Positions 33,601-42,828 of a stretch of 64,000 nucleotides of DNA are shown piece by piece. The stretch's first letter is position 1. Each line of letters starts with the position of its first letter. The translations under genes and the position numbers were made by a program. The notes beneath the pieces are model-generated. The model made no database searches and was not told where the DNA came from. It saw only the letters and a list, made by a program, of their open reading frames with translations. The stretch is from the NCBI GenBank assembly GCA_963765075.1, contig CAVXVA010000003.1, positions 894,729 through 958,728 of the forward strand, in the 5' to 3' direction. The stretch comes from JAENVU01 sp963765075 (GTDB lineage Bacteria > Actinomycetota > Acidimicrobiia > IMCC26256 > JAENVU01).

Positions 33601-34889
33601 GCCGCTCGCGGGAGCACGACCGTCTGGTCGCGGGCTGGGCCGACGGACACGAAGCTCACGTGCACCCCGGTGTACTCCTCGATGAAGCGGACGTAGTCGC
33701 GAGCTTCCGGCGGGAGATCGTCGAGGCGTTCGGCGCGTTCGATATCGGACTGCCAGCCCTTGAACGTCTCGTAGATCGGCTGCACCTTGTGAATGATCGA
33801 CTGGTGGTACGGCACGTGGTCGTAGCGGGTCCCGTCTTCGCCGAGGTAGCCCACACACACCTTGAGTTCGGGCAGTGGTGAGAGCACGTCGAGCTTCGTG
33901 ATCGCGAGTTCGGTGCACGTGTTGAGCCTCGACGCGTGCTTCACCATCACGAGATCGAGCCAGCCGGTCCGGCGTCGGCGCTTGGTGTTGGTCCCGAACT
34001 CCGCACCTCGATCGACGAGGAGATCGCCGACCTCGTCGCCCTCGAGGAGTTCCGCCGGGAACGGACCGGCGCCGACACGCGTCGTGTACGCCTTCACCAC
34101 GCCGACGATGCGCTCGAGATCGCGCGGGCCGGCGCCCGCGCCGGCACAGACCGCCCCCGACACCGGGTTGCTCGACGTCACGAATGGATAGGTGCCGTGA
34201 TCGAGGTCGAGGAAGGTCGCCTGGGCACCTTCGAACAGGACCCACTGCGAAGCGTCGAGCGCTTCGTGCACGAGGTGCACGGTGTCGTCGACCAATGGCT
34301 CCAGCCGCGGGGCGAGGTCGAGGTATTGCTTGGCCAGCGCGTCGGCATCGACCGGCAACCGGTTGTAGACCTTGGTCAACACACCGTTCTTCTCGCGCAG
34401 GGCGAGGTCGAGCTTCTCCCGGAAGATCTTCGGGTCGAAGAGGTCCTGCACCCGCAACCCCACCCGCATTGCCTTGTCGGCGTAGGCCGGGCCGATCCCA
34501 CGCTTGGTGGTGCCGAGCTTGGCGTTGCCGAGGTAGCGCTCGTTCAGCCGGTCGATCTCCTGGTGGTACGGCATGATCAGGTGCGCGTTCCCGGAGAGCC
34601 GCAAGGTGCGGGTATCGATGCCCCGACCTTCGAGCATCTCGAGTTCGGCCAGCAGCACAGCGGGATCGACCACCACACCGTTGCCGATGACCGGTACCAC
34701 CCACGGGTAGAGGATCCCGCTCGGCACGAGTTGGAGCTTGAACACCTCGCCAGCGACCACCAGCGTGTGCCCTGCGTTATGGCCACCCTGGTAGCGGACG
34801 CACAACGAGGCCTCCTTGGCCAGGTAGTCGGTAAACCGACCCTTGCCCTCGTCTCCCCATTGGGTTCCGACGACTACTGCTCCGGGCAC
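33597..34889 (-). CDS. purA: Adenylosuccinate synthetase
   Basis: 430 aa from the GTG at 34889. It converts IMP, aspartate and GTP to adenylosuccinate. GTQWGDEGKGRFTDYLA (GTP loop), GGHNAGHT, GTTKRGIGPAY and the late DHVPYHQS are diagnostic. It is the first gene of the minus-strand purine run, and its leader contains a two-hairpin structure. Confidence 0.96.
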   Translation of the reverse strand: MPGAVVVGTQWGDEGKGRFTDYLAKEASLCVRYQGGHNAGHTLVVAGEVFKLQLVPSGILYPWVVPVIGNGVVVDPAVLLAELEMLEGRGIDTRTLRLSGNAHLIMPYHQEIDRLNERYLGNAKLGTTKRGIGPAYADKAMRVGLRVQDLFDPKIFREKLDLALREKNGVLTKVYNRLPVDADALAKQYLDLAPRLEPLVDDTVHLVHEALDASQWVLFEGAQATFLDLDHGTYPFVTSSNPVSGAVCAGAGAGPRDLERIVGVVKAYTTRVGAGPFPAELLEGDEVGDLLVDRGAEFGTNTKRRRRTGWLDLVMVKHASRLNTCTELAITKLDVLSPLPELKVCVGYLGEDGTRYDHVPYHQSIIHKVQPIYETFKGWQSDIERAERLDDLPPEARDYVRFIEEYTGVHVSFVSVGPARDQTVVLPRAA

Positions 34890-34903
34890 TGCTCACCCCC
34901 GCG

Positions 34904-34958
34904 AAAAGGACCGGATCCTCGCGAGGAACCGGTCCACAACGTGACTGCACTCACGTTG
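34904..34958 (-). promoter_or_regulatory. Two-hairpin leader with U-tract before purA, possible attenuator
   Basis: Read toward purA, a first hairpin (34958-34937, eight-base arms CAACGTGA/TCACGTTG) is followed by a second (34935-34908, GGACCGG/CCGGTCC enclosing TCCTCGCGAGGA, mismatched at two positions). TTTT follows at once, 15 bases before the start codon. Hairpin plus T-run is an intrinsic terminator, and its place inside the leader suggests conditional read-through. Confidence 0.5.
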
Positions 34959-35090
34959 GGAGCAGGTTAGTCGACTGGTGGTCCGGCCCGACGGGCTGAA
35001 GCGACCGAAGCCGCGCACTCGACTCCCCACCTGCATTGCACGGCATCACCAGACTGACCAGACTGCAAGGCCCGAGGAAAGGACCGGTGC

Positions 35091-36494
35091 ATGCGGCGCT
35101 TGAGTGGGATGGACACGGCGTTCCTCTATCTGGAGACGCCGACTGCGCACATGCACGTCCAGGCCGTGATGCTGCTCGACCCGTCCACGGTCCCTGGCGG
35201 CTACTCGTTCGAGAAGATCAAAGCCCAACTCGCGCAGCGCCTCCCTGCCCTTCCCGAATTCCGACGTCGGCTCGGCTGGGTGCCCTTCGATCTGCACCGG
35301 CCGATCTGGTTCGACGATCCGGACTTCGACCTCGACTACCACCTTCATCACATCGCGGTCCCGGCCCCGGGCACGCCCGCCCAGCTCGCCGACATCATCG
35401 GCGACCTCGCGGGCCGACCGCTCGACCGCGACCGGCCGCTCTGGGACTTCTGGGTGATCGAGGGCGTCGAAGCGGGCACTGCGGTCGCGGTTGTCGCGCG
35501 CATGCACCACGCGACGATCGACGGCGTTTCGGGATCGAGCCTGATCACGAGCATCCTCGACCTCGAACCGGCGCCGGCCCCGCCCGAGCCCGTCGACGAG
35601 TGGGAACCGGAACACAAGCCGTCGGACATCGAGATGGTTCGCCACGCCCTCCTCTCCCGGCTGCGCCGTCCGATGCCGTACGCGTTCGCGCTGGCGACCC
35701 CGAACATCGTGCGGAGCGCGATCGGCATCACCCGGGTGCGAAGGGACCCGAGTCTCCCGTCGGGCGGCACACCCTTCAACACGCCGATCACCCCGTGGAA
35801 CGCGCCGCTGACCGCGCATCGCCGGGTGGCATTCGCGTCGGTCCCCCTCGACGAGGTCAAGGCCATCAAGACCGCGCTCGACTGCACCGTCAACGATGTG
35901 GTCCTCGCCACCGCGACCGGCGCGTTGCGTCGCTATCTCCAGCACCTCGACGCGTTGCCCGACCGTCCGTTGATCGCGTCGTGCCCGGTCTCGGTCCGCA
36001 GCGAGGACACCGCACACATCGAGAGTGCGAACAAGGTCTCTTCAATGTTCGTGTCGTTGCCCACCCAACTCGACGACGTCAGGGAACAGGTGGAGCACAT
36101 CCGGGGTGCCACCAAGGGAGCGAAGGAAGAGCACCACGCCATGGGCGCCCGCACCCTCATGGAGCTGGGCGAACTTGCGGGACCGCTCAGTTTCGGGCTC
36201 GCCAGCCGGCTGCTCGGTGGGCTCGCCGGTCGGGGTGCCGTCCCGATCAACCTGGTCATCTCCAACGTGCCCGGCCCGCCGTTCCCGCTCTATCTCGCCG
36301 GGGCGCGGGTCGTCTCATTGCTTCCCCTCGGCCCGCCGATCGAAGGGGCCGGCCTGAATGTCACCGTGCTCAGCTACCTCGACCGCATGGACTGGGGCTT
36401 CATCGCCTGCCGAGAACTTGCACCGCACCTGCACGTACTCGCTCACGCCATCGAGGACGCGCACGCCGATCTGCGCAAGACTGCCGGCTTGTGA
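35091..36494 (+). CDS. Wax ester synthase/diacylglycerol acyltransferase
   Basis: 467 aa, normal for bacterial WS/DGAT. RRLSGMDTAFLYLETPTAHMHV is the family start and MHHATIDGVSG near residue 139 is the HHxxxDG active site, with CTVNDVVLA later. It makes storage wax esters or triacylglycerols from acyl-CoA at the membrane. Its stop overlaps the next start (GTGA). Confidence 0.93.
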   Translation: MRRLSGMDTAFLYLETPTAHMHVQAVMLLDPSTVPGGYSFEKIKAQLAQRLPALPEFRRRLGWVPFDLHRPIWFDDPDFDLDYHLHHIAVPAPGTPAQLADIIGDLAGRPLDRDRPLWDFWVIEGVEAGTAVAVVARMHHATIDGVSGSSLITSILDLEPAPAPPEPVDEWEPEHKPSDIEMVRHALLSRLRRPMPYAFALATPNIVRSAIGITRVRRDPSLPSGGTPFNTPITPWNAPLTAHRRVAFASVPLDEVKAIKTALDCTVNDVVLATATGALRRYLQHLDALPDRPLIASCPVSVRSEDTAHIESANKVSSMFVSLPTQLDDVREQVEHIRGATKGAKEEHHAMGARTLMELGELAGPLSFGLASRLLGGLAGRGAVPINLVISNVPGPPFPLYLAGARVVSLLPLGPPIEGAGLNVTVLSYLDRMDWGFIACRELAPHLHVLAHAIEDAHADLRKTAGL

Positions 36495-38039
36495 CCTTGG
36501 TGCCGCCCCGCAACTCGATGGACCGTCGGTCGTTCCTCGGAGTCGCGGCCGGCACCGCGGCCGGGTTGGCGCTGCTCGCGGCCCAACCGACCCGCGCGCT
36601 CGCCGCCACACCGTCACCGTTCCTGCTCGGCGTGGCGTCGGGCGACCCGCTGCCGAACGGCGTCGTGCTGTGGACTCGCCTGGCCCGGGATCTGAGCGAT
36701 CCCGCCGGAGGTATGGGCACGCGCCCGGCACGGGTGCGCTGGGAAGTCGCGACCGACGCCCGCATGCGTCGCATCGTCCGCAAGGGCGACGCCACCGCCC
36801 GACCCGCTCACGCCCACACCGTGCACGTCGACGTTCGGGGCCTGCAGCCCGGTCGTGAGTACTGGTACCGGTTTCGAAGTGGCGGGACCGCGACCGAGCC
36901 GGCGCGCACCCGCACCGCACCGGCGCGCGACGCGCGCGGCGGTGAGCTGACGATCGCCCAGGTGTCGTGCCAGCGCATGGACCACGGCGCCTTCGCCGCG
37001 TACGCCGACATCGCCGCCGCGGCCCCGGATGTCGTGACCCATCTGGGCGACTACATCTACGAGTACCCGATCACGTTCGGCCAGCAGCTCACCGACCTCC
37101 CCGTCGATCTCGCCGACTACCGGCTGCGTTACGCGCGCTACAAGCAGGACCCGGAGTTGCAGAAGGCCCACGCGATCGCGCCGTTCGTCGTCACGTGGGA
37201 CGACCACGAAGTCGAGAACAACTACACCGGGCTCGTGCCCCAGGAGGGCAGTGTCACGCCGGACCACGCGTCGTTCGCCACTCGCCGCGCGGCCGCGTAT
37301 CAGGCGTGGTGGGAGCATCAACCCGTCCGGATGCGGGCGCCGCGCGGACCGAACCTGACGATCTTCCGGCGGCTCGAGTTCGGTCGCCTCGCGACACTGC
37401 ACGTCCTCGACAGCCGCCAGTACCGCACCGACCAGGGTTGCTCGACGAGCGACATCGGTCCCCGGTGCGAAGGGGTCCGACGGCGCCGCCTTCACCGTGC
37501 TCGGCTCCGAGCAGGAGCGATGGGTGCGATCCAGCGTCCGCCGGAGTTCGGCCCGCTGGAACGTGATGCTCAACCAGGTCGTGATGCAGCAGTGGCGCTT
37601 CGCTCCCGGCGACGCGGTGTGGAACCTCGACCAGTGGGACGGCTATCCGGCAGCCCGCGACCGCATGCTGCGCACCCTCGACCGTGGGAAGGCCACGCCG
37701 ATCGTCCTCACCGGCGACGTCCATTCGAGCTGGGTCGGAAGCTTGGCCCGCGACTTCGACGACGCCGACGCCGATCCGATCGGCACCGAGTTCGTCGGCC
37801 CGGCCGTGACCTCCGCACCGAGCGCATTACTGGCGTCGACCATCCCGACGATCTTGGAGAACAGCCCGCAGATCCGCTGGGCCGATGGTACCGAGCGGGG
37901 TTGGGTCCGCCACACCGTCACCGCGAAGGGCTGGGACGCGGAGTACCGCTTTCTGCCAGACCCGTTCGACCCGGCGGTCCCGGCCCAGGTCGCACGGCGC
38001 TGGCACGTCGATCCCCGCTCCACGCTCTCCGAGGTCTGA
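36491..38039 (+). pseudogene. phoD: PhoD-like alkaline phosphatase, frameshifted in this sequence
   Basis: The frame breaks in GGGG at 37472-37475; removing one G yields 515 continuous codons. A Tat signal (DRRSFLGVAAG then AAQPTRALAA) leads to the N-terminal PhoD domain (FLLGVASGDPLPNGVVLWTRL) and the metallophosphatase (THLGDYIYEY, VTWDDHEVENNY, VLTGDVHSSW). These are calcium- and iron-dependent phosphodiesterases/phosphatases exported folded. The same defect type recurs in essential genes here, so the living gene is probably intact. Confidence 0.82.
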
Positions 38040-39552
38040 TCGGCCCGCGTTCAGCCGACGGCCGGTGACCAAGGGGTCGGCATCCGCCCGCGTTCGCCGG
38101 TTCGGCCCGCCGGCGGTACCAGGTGTCGTCACCGGCCTCGCCGACCTTGCGGTACCGGGTGCGAATCAGCCGTCGCGTCTGGGGTGACCGCTCGCGCATG
38201 ATCCGGTCGGTGAATCGATCGACGACGAGTTCGTCGGGTCGCGCCGTCGTGAGCTGACGCGTGAGGCGACGCCAGACTGCAGGCGAGTACTGCTCGGGGG
38301 ACCAACCGTTGATCGCAACGCTCGTGCGCCGGTCGGAGCGGTAGAGCGCAAGCGGGTTCCCGAGCACATACACACCGTTGGGTGTCGGTCCGGCTCGTTC
38401 GAGATGACGCGCCCAGGCTTCCGCGGCGACGTAGTTCGGCTCGGCGTCGGACCGCAGCGCCGCTCGATGCTCCGCGGTGCGCACGAACCCGTGAGTCGCG
38501 ACGTCGGCCGCGTTGCTCTCGATCCGGACCAACATCGGGACGGAGAGCACCGCGGTGAGCGCCACCACGGAGATCCGCCCCGGGCGGTCGAATTCTCGCC
38601 AGCGACGGCACACCGCCTCGAGGCCGTACCCGGCGAAGATGCCGATCGGCACGAGGAACATCGCGTACTGATAGATCCACCAGTGCTGCACGGCGAACAC
38701 CGGCACCCCGAGCACGATCCACGCGACCAGGCCCCGCTCGAACGCGTCCCATCCGCGCCGGAACGTCACGAATGCGCCGGAGCCGGCCAGCACCAAAGGC
38801 ACCGCCCAACGAGCGGCGGTCTTGAGGCCGCCTTCGATCAGGCGCGACGCGGGGCGCCCGGCCAGATCGGTCGCGGATCGCGGGACGTCGAAAAACGTCC
38901 AGCGCATCGTCTCGAGTTGGCCATGGGCGAGCCCATACGCGATCACCGCACCGATTGGGATCGCCGCACCCATGAGCAGCCAGAGGCCGTCACGCCACGG
39001 CCGCTCGCGGCGCGGCTCGGCCGGGCGTTGGGCGTTCGCGATCAGCACGATGAACCAGATGCCGACGACGATCGGCGCGAACACCAGCTTGAACACCACC
39101 GTGACGCCGCCCGCGATACCGGCTGCGATGCGCCACCCTCGCCGAGCGTCTTGATCACCGGCGCGCGTCGAGCACCACAGCGCGAAGAAGAGCGGAATGC
39201 CAATGAGACTCTCGACCTGACCCAACTGCACCGGTTCCACCGTCGCGTAGTAGGTGCCGACCACGAACACCGACACCGCGGCGCCAATCCAGGGCCGTTC
39301 GAACCGGGCGCGCACCGTCACGGCCAGGACCAGCGCGAACCCGAGAAGCGTCACCAACTCGAAGAGGTGCAGTGCCACCTCGGTGTAGCCCACCGACGAG
39401 CCGCCCGCGAGATAGAAGAGATAGATGCCGGGCTGCTTGATGTCCCAGAAGTCACGGTAGAGCACGTCGCCGTGAGCGAGTTGGCGCGCGCCGGACGCGA
39501 ACAGCGCCTGGTCTCCCGTGAAGGGTTGCACGCACACGAGCACGCCGAGCAC
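37918..39552 (-). CDS. Multi-span ArnT/GT39-like glycosyltransferase, ends uncertain
   Basis: 544 aa as read. TGDQALFASGARQ and YRDFWDIKQPGIYLFY match the first lumenal loop of ArnT/PMT-type membrane glycosyltransferases that use lipid-linked sugars; about nine helices follow. Two oddities: a hydrophobic stretch continues upstream of the first usable start (GTG 39552), and the C-terminus runs 122 bases into the convergent phoD gene. A TGA at 38051 in another frame would end 12 bases from phoD, so single-base errors may affect both ends. Confidence 0.65.
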   Translation of the reverse strand: MLGVLVCVQPFTGDQALFASGARQLAHGDVLYRDFWDIKQPGIYLFYLAGGSSVGYTEVALHLFELVTLLGFALVLAVTVRARFERPWIGAAVSVFVVGTYYATVEPVQLGQVESLIGIPLFFALWCSTRAGDQDARRGWRIAAGIAGGVTVVFKLVFAPIVVGIWFIVLIANAQRPAEPRRERPWRDGLWLLMGAAIPIGAVIAYGLAHGQLETMRWTFFDVPRSATDLAGRPASRLIEGGLKTAARWAVPLVLAGSGAFVTFRRGWDAFERGLVAWIVLGVPVFAVQHWWIYQYAMFLVPIGIFAGYGLEAVCRRWREFDRPGRISVVALTAVLSVPMLVRIESNAADVATHGFVRTAEHRAALRSDAEPNYVAAEAWARHLERAGPTPNGVYVLGNPLALYRSDRRTSVAINGWSPEQYSPAVWRRLTRQLTTARPDELVVDRFTDRIMRERSPQTRRLIRTRYRKVGEAGDDTWYRRRAEPANAGGCRPLGHRPSAERGPIRPRRAWSGDRRASAVRPGPGPPGRTGLAESGTPRPSPSR

Positions 39553-39714
39553 ACCGATGAGCCCGAGGGCGATCGCGAGCCATCCGTGAGGAACGGCGTG
39601 CTTGCGCTGCTCCCGTTGTCCCGACTCGTCCGTGGCGCGCTCCCGATCCGGCGCCCGGCGAGAACCCCTCGGTTTCCCTCGTTGGCGCGTTCGGGCGGAC
39701 GCTACCGCCGGGGG

Positions 39715-41696
39715 TCAGTGGCGCGCGGTCCAGTCGGCGACGGCGTCGTCCCACGCGGCGCGGCTCGTGACGATCCGCGTGTCGGGACACTGCGCCAACC
39801 ACGACGCCGACTCCGGGAACGCACCGTCGCCCAACCACACGATCGTGTTGCCCGAACACGTCACCGCGTAGCTCTCCGGCAACCCCAACGAACCGTGGTT
39901 CGGCAACTGATCCACCCGGAACACGTTGTTCCGCAACACCAATTTCGGCGACCGGCCCGTGCCGTCCCACTTGAAGAACCCACCGTGACCCGGCGCCGGC
40001 CCCTTGTAGACCGTCGGCATCGGCTGCAACCGCACGAGGCTCTGGCGGATCGCCATTGTCCGGTCGCGGCCGTCCGAGGTTGGGTCGGACGAACTCGGAC
40101 GGGTGGAGAAGGCGACGTAGCACCCGTTGAAGAACGAGTCGGTGATCACCCCGGCGTTGAGTTTGTCGTTCTCGACGCAGTCGTCGTGGATCATCGTCTC
40201 GTGGGCCCCGCGCACGGCCCAGTTCGTCGCACCGTCACGCAGGCGGATCCCGTCGCCGTAGTTGTGGACCCGAAGATCCTCGACGATCGAGTCCGGGTTC
40301 GCGATGTTGAACGCGCCGGTCGAGTGGAAGGTGTCCCAGGTCGTGGTGCTGGCATAGGTACCGGTGACGGTGCCGCCGTGCCAGCACACACTCTCGGTCC
40401 CGGTGATCGAGATCGGCCAGTTGTCGACCTGGGTCCAGCTCGCGGTGCGCGCGTCCACGGCGCTCGGGCTCGACAGGGACGGCGTGTACCGGCTGGTCTG
40501 CTCGCCGCCAACCACCCGCAGCGGGCTCCGATCGAGACACTCCGTCGGTGACGTCGACGTCGTGGGTGTGGTGGTCGTCGTGGTGGTCGTGCTCGCCGGC
40601 ACGGTCGTTGTGGTCGTGGTGGTCGTCGGCGGCGCGGTCGTCGTGGTCGTCGGGTCGCGGTCGTCGCGGTAGTCGTCGTCGTGGTGGTCGGCGGCATCGT
40701 TGTCGTAGTCGCGGTGCTCGTCGCACCGATGAGGTCGGATCGCCAGTCGGCGACGGCGTCGTCCCACACCGCGCGGCTGGTCACGATCCGGGTGTCGGGA
40801 CACTGCGCCAACCACGACGCCGATTCGGGAAACGCACCATTGCCCAACCACACGATCGTGTTCCCCGAGCACGTGACGGAGTAGCCCGCGGGCAACCCCA
40901 ACGAACCGTGGTTCGGCAGCTGATCCACACGGAACACGTTGTTGCGCAACATCAACTTCGGAGCGCGGCCGGTGCCGTCCCACTTGAAGAACCCGCCGTG
41001 ACCCGGCGCCGGTCCCTTGTAGACCGTCGGCATCGGTTGGAGCCGCACGAGTGAGCCAGTCACGCTCATCGTGTTCGCCCGCCCGTCGGACGTGGTGTCC
41101 GACGACGTGGGTCGGGCCGAGAACGCGACGTAACACCCGTCGAAGAACGACTGGGAGATCACGCCCGCGTTGAGTTTGTCGTTCTCGACGCAGTCGTCGC
41201 GGATCATCGTCTCGTGGGCCCCGCGCACGATCCAGTTCTCGGCGCCCTGACGGAGACGGATCCCGTCGCCGTAGTTGTGAACGCGCAGGTTGTCGATCGT
41301 GGCCGACGCGTTCGCCACGTTGAACGCGCCCGTCGAGTGCAGGGTCCTCCACGACGTCGAGTCCGAGTAGGTGCCGGCGATCACGCCGCCGGTCCAGCAG
41401 ATCTCGGCGGTCCCCGAGATCGTGACCGGCCAGGCGTCGACCTGGGTCCAACTCGCAGCCCGGGCGTCGAACCCCGTCGCTCCGTCCACGACCGTGGCGC
41501 GGTACTGCGAGGTCTGCACACCGGTGATCGGCCGGAGTGGCGCCTGGGCGAGGCACGCGCCGAGACCGCCCTGAATCGACGGTTCCACCGCGACTGCGGC
41601 GGTGGCGGCACCGATGGCACCAACTTGGGAGAAGGCGACAACGACGACCACGAAGATCGACGGAACGAGCTGCTTGCAGGAACGGACTGACGGCAA
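39715..41696 (-). pseudogene. Tandem two-module secreted beta-helix protein, frameshifted in its Thr-rich linker
   Basis: Module 1 (41696 to about 40735) follows a signal peptide (KQLVPSIFVVVVVAF to ATAAVA). Module 2 (about 40530-39715) is in another frame. Adding one base near 40652-40654 gives 660 continuous residues with a Thr-rich linker. Each module has NYGDGIRLR, DDCVENDKLNAGVI, FDGCYVAFS or FNGCYVAFS, PTVYKGPAPGHGGFFKWDGTGR and NTIVWLG, and the two are nearly identical over long stretches. Same family as the genes at 6003 and 16471. An assembly error in a repetitive tract or slippage could explain the shift. Confidence 0.78.
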
Positions 41697-41906
41697 AGTG
41701 GTCCCCTGGGTCGAGTGGGGTGATCCACCGGGCTCGCTCCCAATGGACGTGCGTCACCCCGACGGGTTCGATCTCTGCTCATCGGCACATCGTCGGCAAT
41801 TTCTTGAACATTCCCGACCGGTGCGCGACCGGAACCGCTCGTCGCCAGCCAAACACGCGCGCCGCACCAACGGGCCGCCGGTCCTCGACCGGCGTACATT
41901 GCGACC

Positions 41907-42794
41907 GTGGCTGACCCCGTCATCATCGAAGCGGCACTCAATGGCATCACGTCCCGGAGCCGCAATCCGAACGTGCCGGTGCTACCCGACGAACTCGCGC
42001 GCGACGCGATCGAGTGTGTCGACGCCGGAGCGACGATCGTCCACACGCACGCCCACAACATCGGCGCTCCCGTCGCCGACCTCGTCGCCGCCTACGCGCA
42101 GTGCTATGAAACCGTGCTCGACGCCCGGCCGGGCACGATCCTCTACCCGACGATCGGGCTCGGGGCGACGCCGGCCGCCCGCAACCACCACGCCATCGAG
42201 CTCGCGAGCAGTGGTCTGATTCGCCAGACCTTCGTCGACCCCGGCTCGGTCAACCTGGGCGGCGCCGGCTCCGACGGTCTGCCGCCGACGATCGACTACG
42301 TGTACACGAACAGCTTCGTCGACATCCGCTACGGATTCGACCTGTGCGCGCAGCACGGCCTCGGCCCGAGCATTGCCGTGTTCGAGCCGGGCTTCCTCCA
42401 GGTGGTGCTCGCCTATCACGAGGCGGGTGCACTCCCGCCCGGCACGCTCGTGAAGCTGTACTTCGCAGCCGGTGGCTACCTCACTCGCGGCCGGGCGCTC
42501 TGGGGCGTGCCACCGATCCCCGAGGGGCTCGACCTCTACCTCGCGATGCTCGGTGATACCGCCATTCCGTGGGCGATCGCGATCATCGACGGTGATGCCC
42601 TCGGCCACCCGTTGGTGCGCACCGCGTTGGAACGGGGCGCACACCTTCGCGTCGGACTCGAAGACCAACCGGATGGACCGCGCAATGTCGACATCGTCAA
42701 TGCGGCGGCGGCGCTCTGCGCGGAGGTCGGCCGGTCGGTCGCGACGCCGACCGAGACCGAACGCATTCTCGACCTGTCACCCCAACGGGGTTGA
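41907..42794 (+). CDS. BKACE (beta-keto acid cleavage enzyme, DUF849)
   Basis: 295 aa from a GTG. IIEAALNGITSRSRNPNVPVLPDEL and GATIVHTHAH (metal-binding His pair) match BKACE enzymes, zinc-dependent TIM barrels that cleave beta-keto acids with acetyl-CoA. The late HLRVGLEDQPDGPRN segment also fits. Substrate cannot be read from sequence. It stands alone between the beta-helix gene and clpB. Confidence 0.87.
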   Translation: MADPVIIEAALNGITSRSRNPNVPVLPDELARDAIECVDAGATIVHTHAHNIGAPVADLVAAYAQCYETVLDARPGTILYPTIGLGATPAARNHHAIELASSGLIRQTFVDPGSVNLGGAGSDGLPPTIDYVYTNSFVDIRYGFDLCAQHGLGPSIAVFEPGFLQVVLAYHEAGALPPGTLVKLYFAAGGYLTRGRALWGVPPIPEGLDLYLAMLGDTAIPWAIAIIDGDALGHPLVRTALERGAHLRVGLEDQPDGPRNVDIVNAAAALCAEVGRSVATPTETERILDLSPQRG

Positions 42795-42828
42795 CCGCAG
42801 ACTCGTCAATCGAAGCGACCCCGCGGGT

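Noticed and set aside
37472..37475. Programmed frameshift in phoD
   Set aside because: No slippery heptamer plus pseudoknot is evident, and the same kind of single-base defect occurs in unrelated genes, so an assembly error is simpler.
35036..38068. 1010-codon frame spanning the acyltransferase and phosphatase
   Set aside because: Its first half is an out-of-frame shadow of the WS/DGAT gene, and only the middle encodes PhoD. It is not a fusion protein.
41697..41906. Riboswitch (c-di-GMP or c-di-AMP) in front of the beta-helix genes
   Set aside because: I compared the leaders at 16400-16470 and 41697-41760 with known consensus cores and saw no convincing match.
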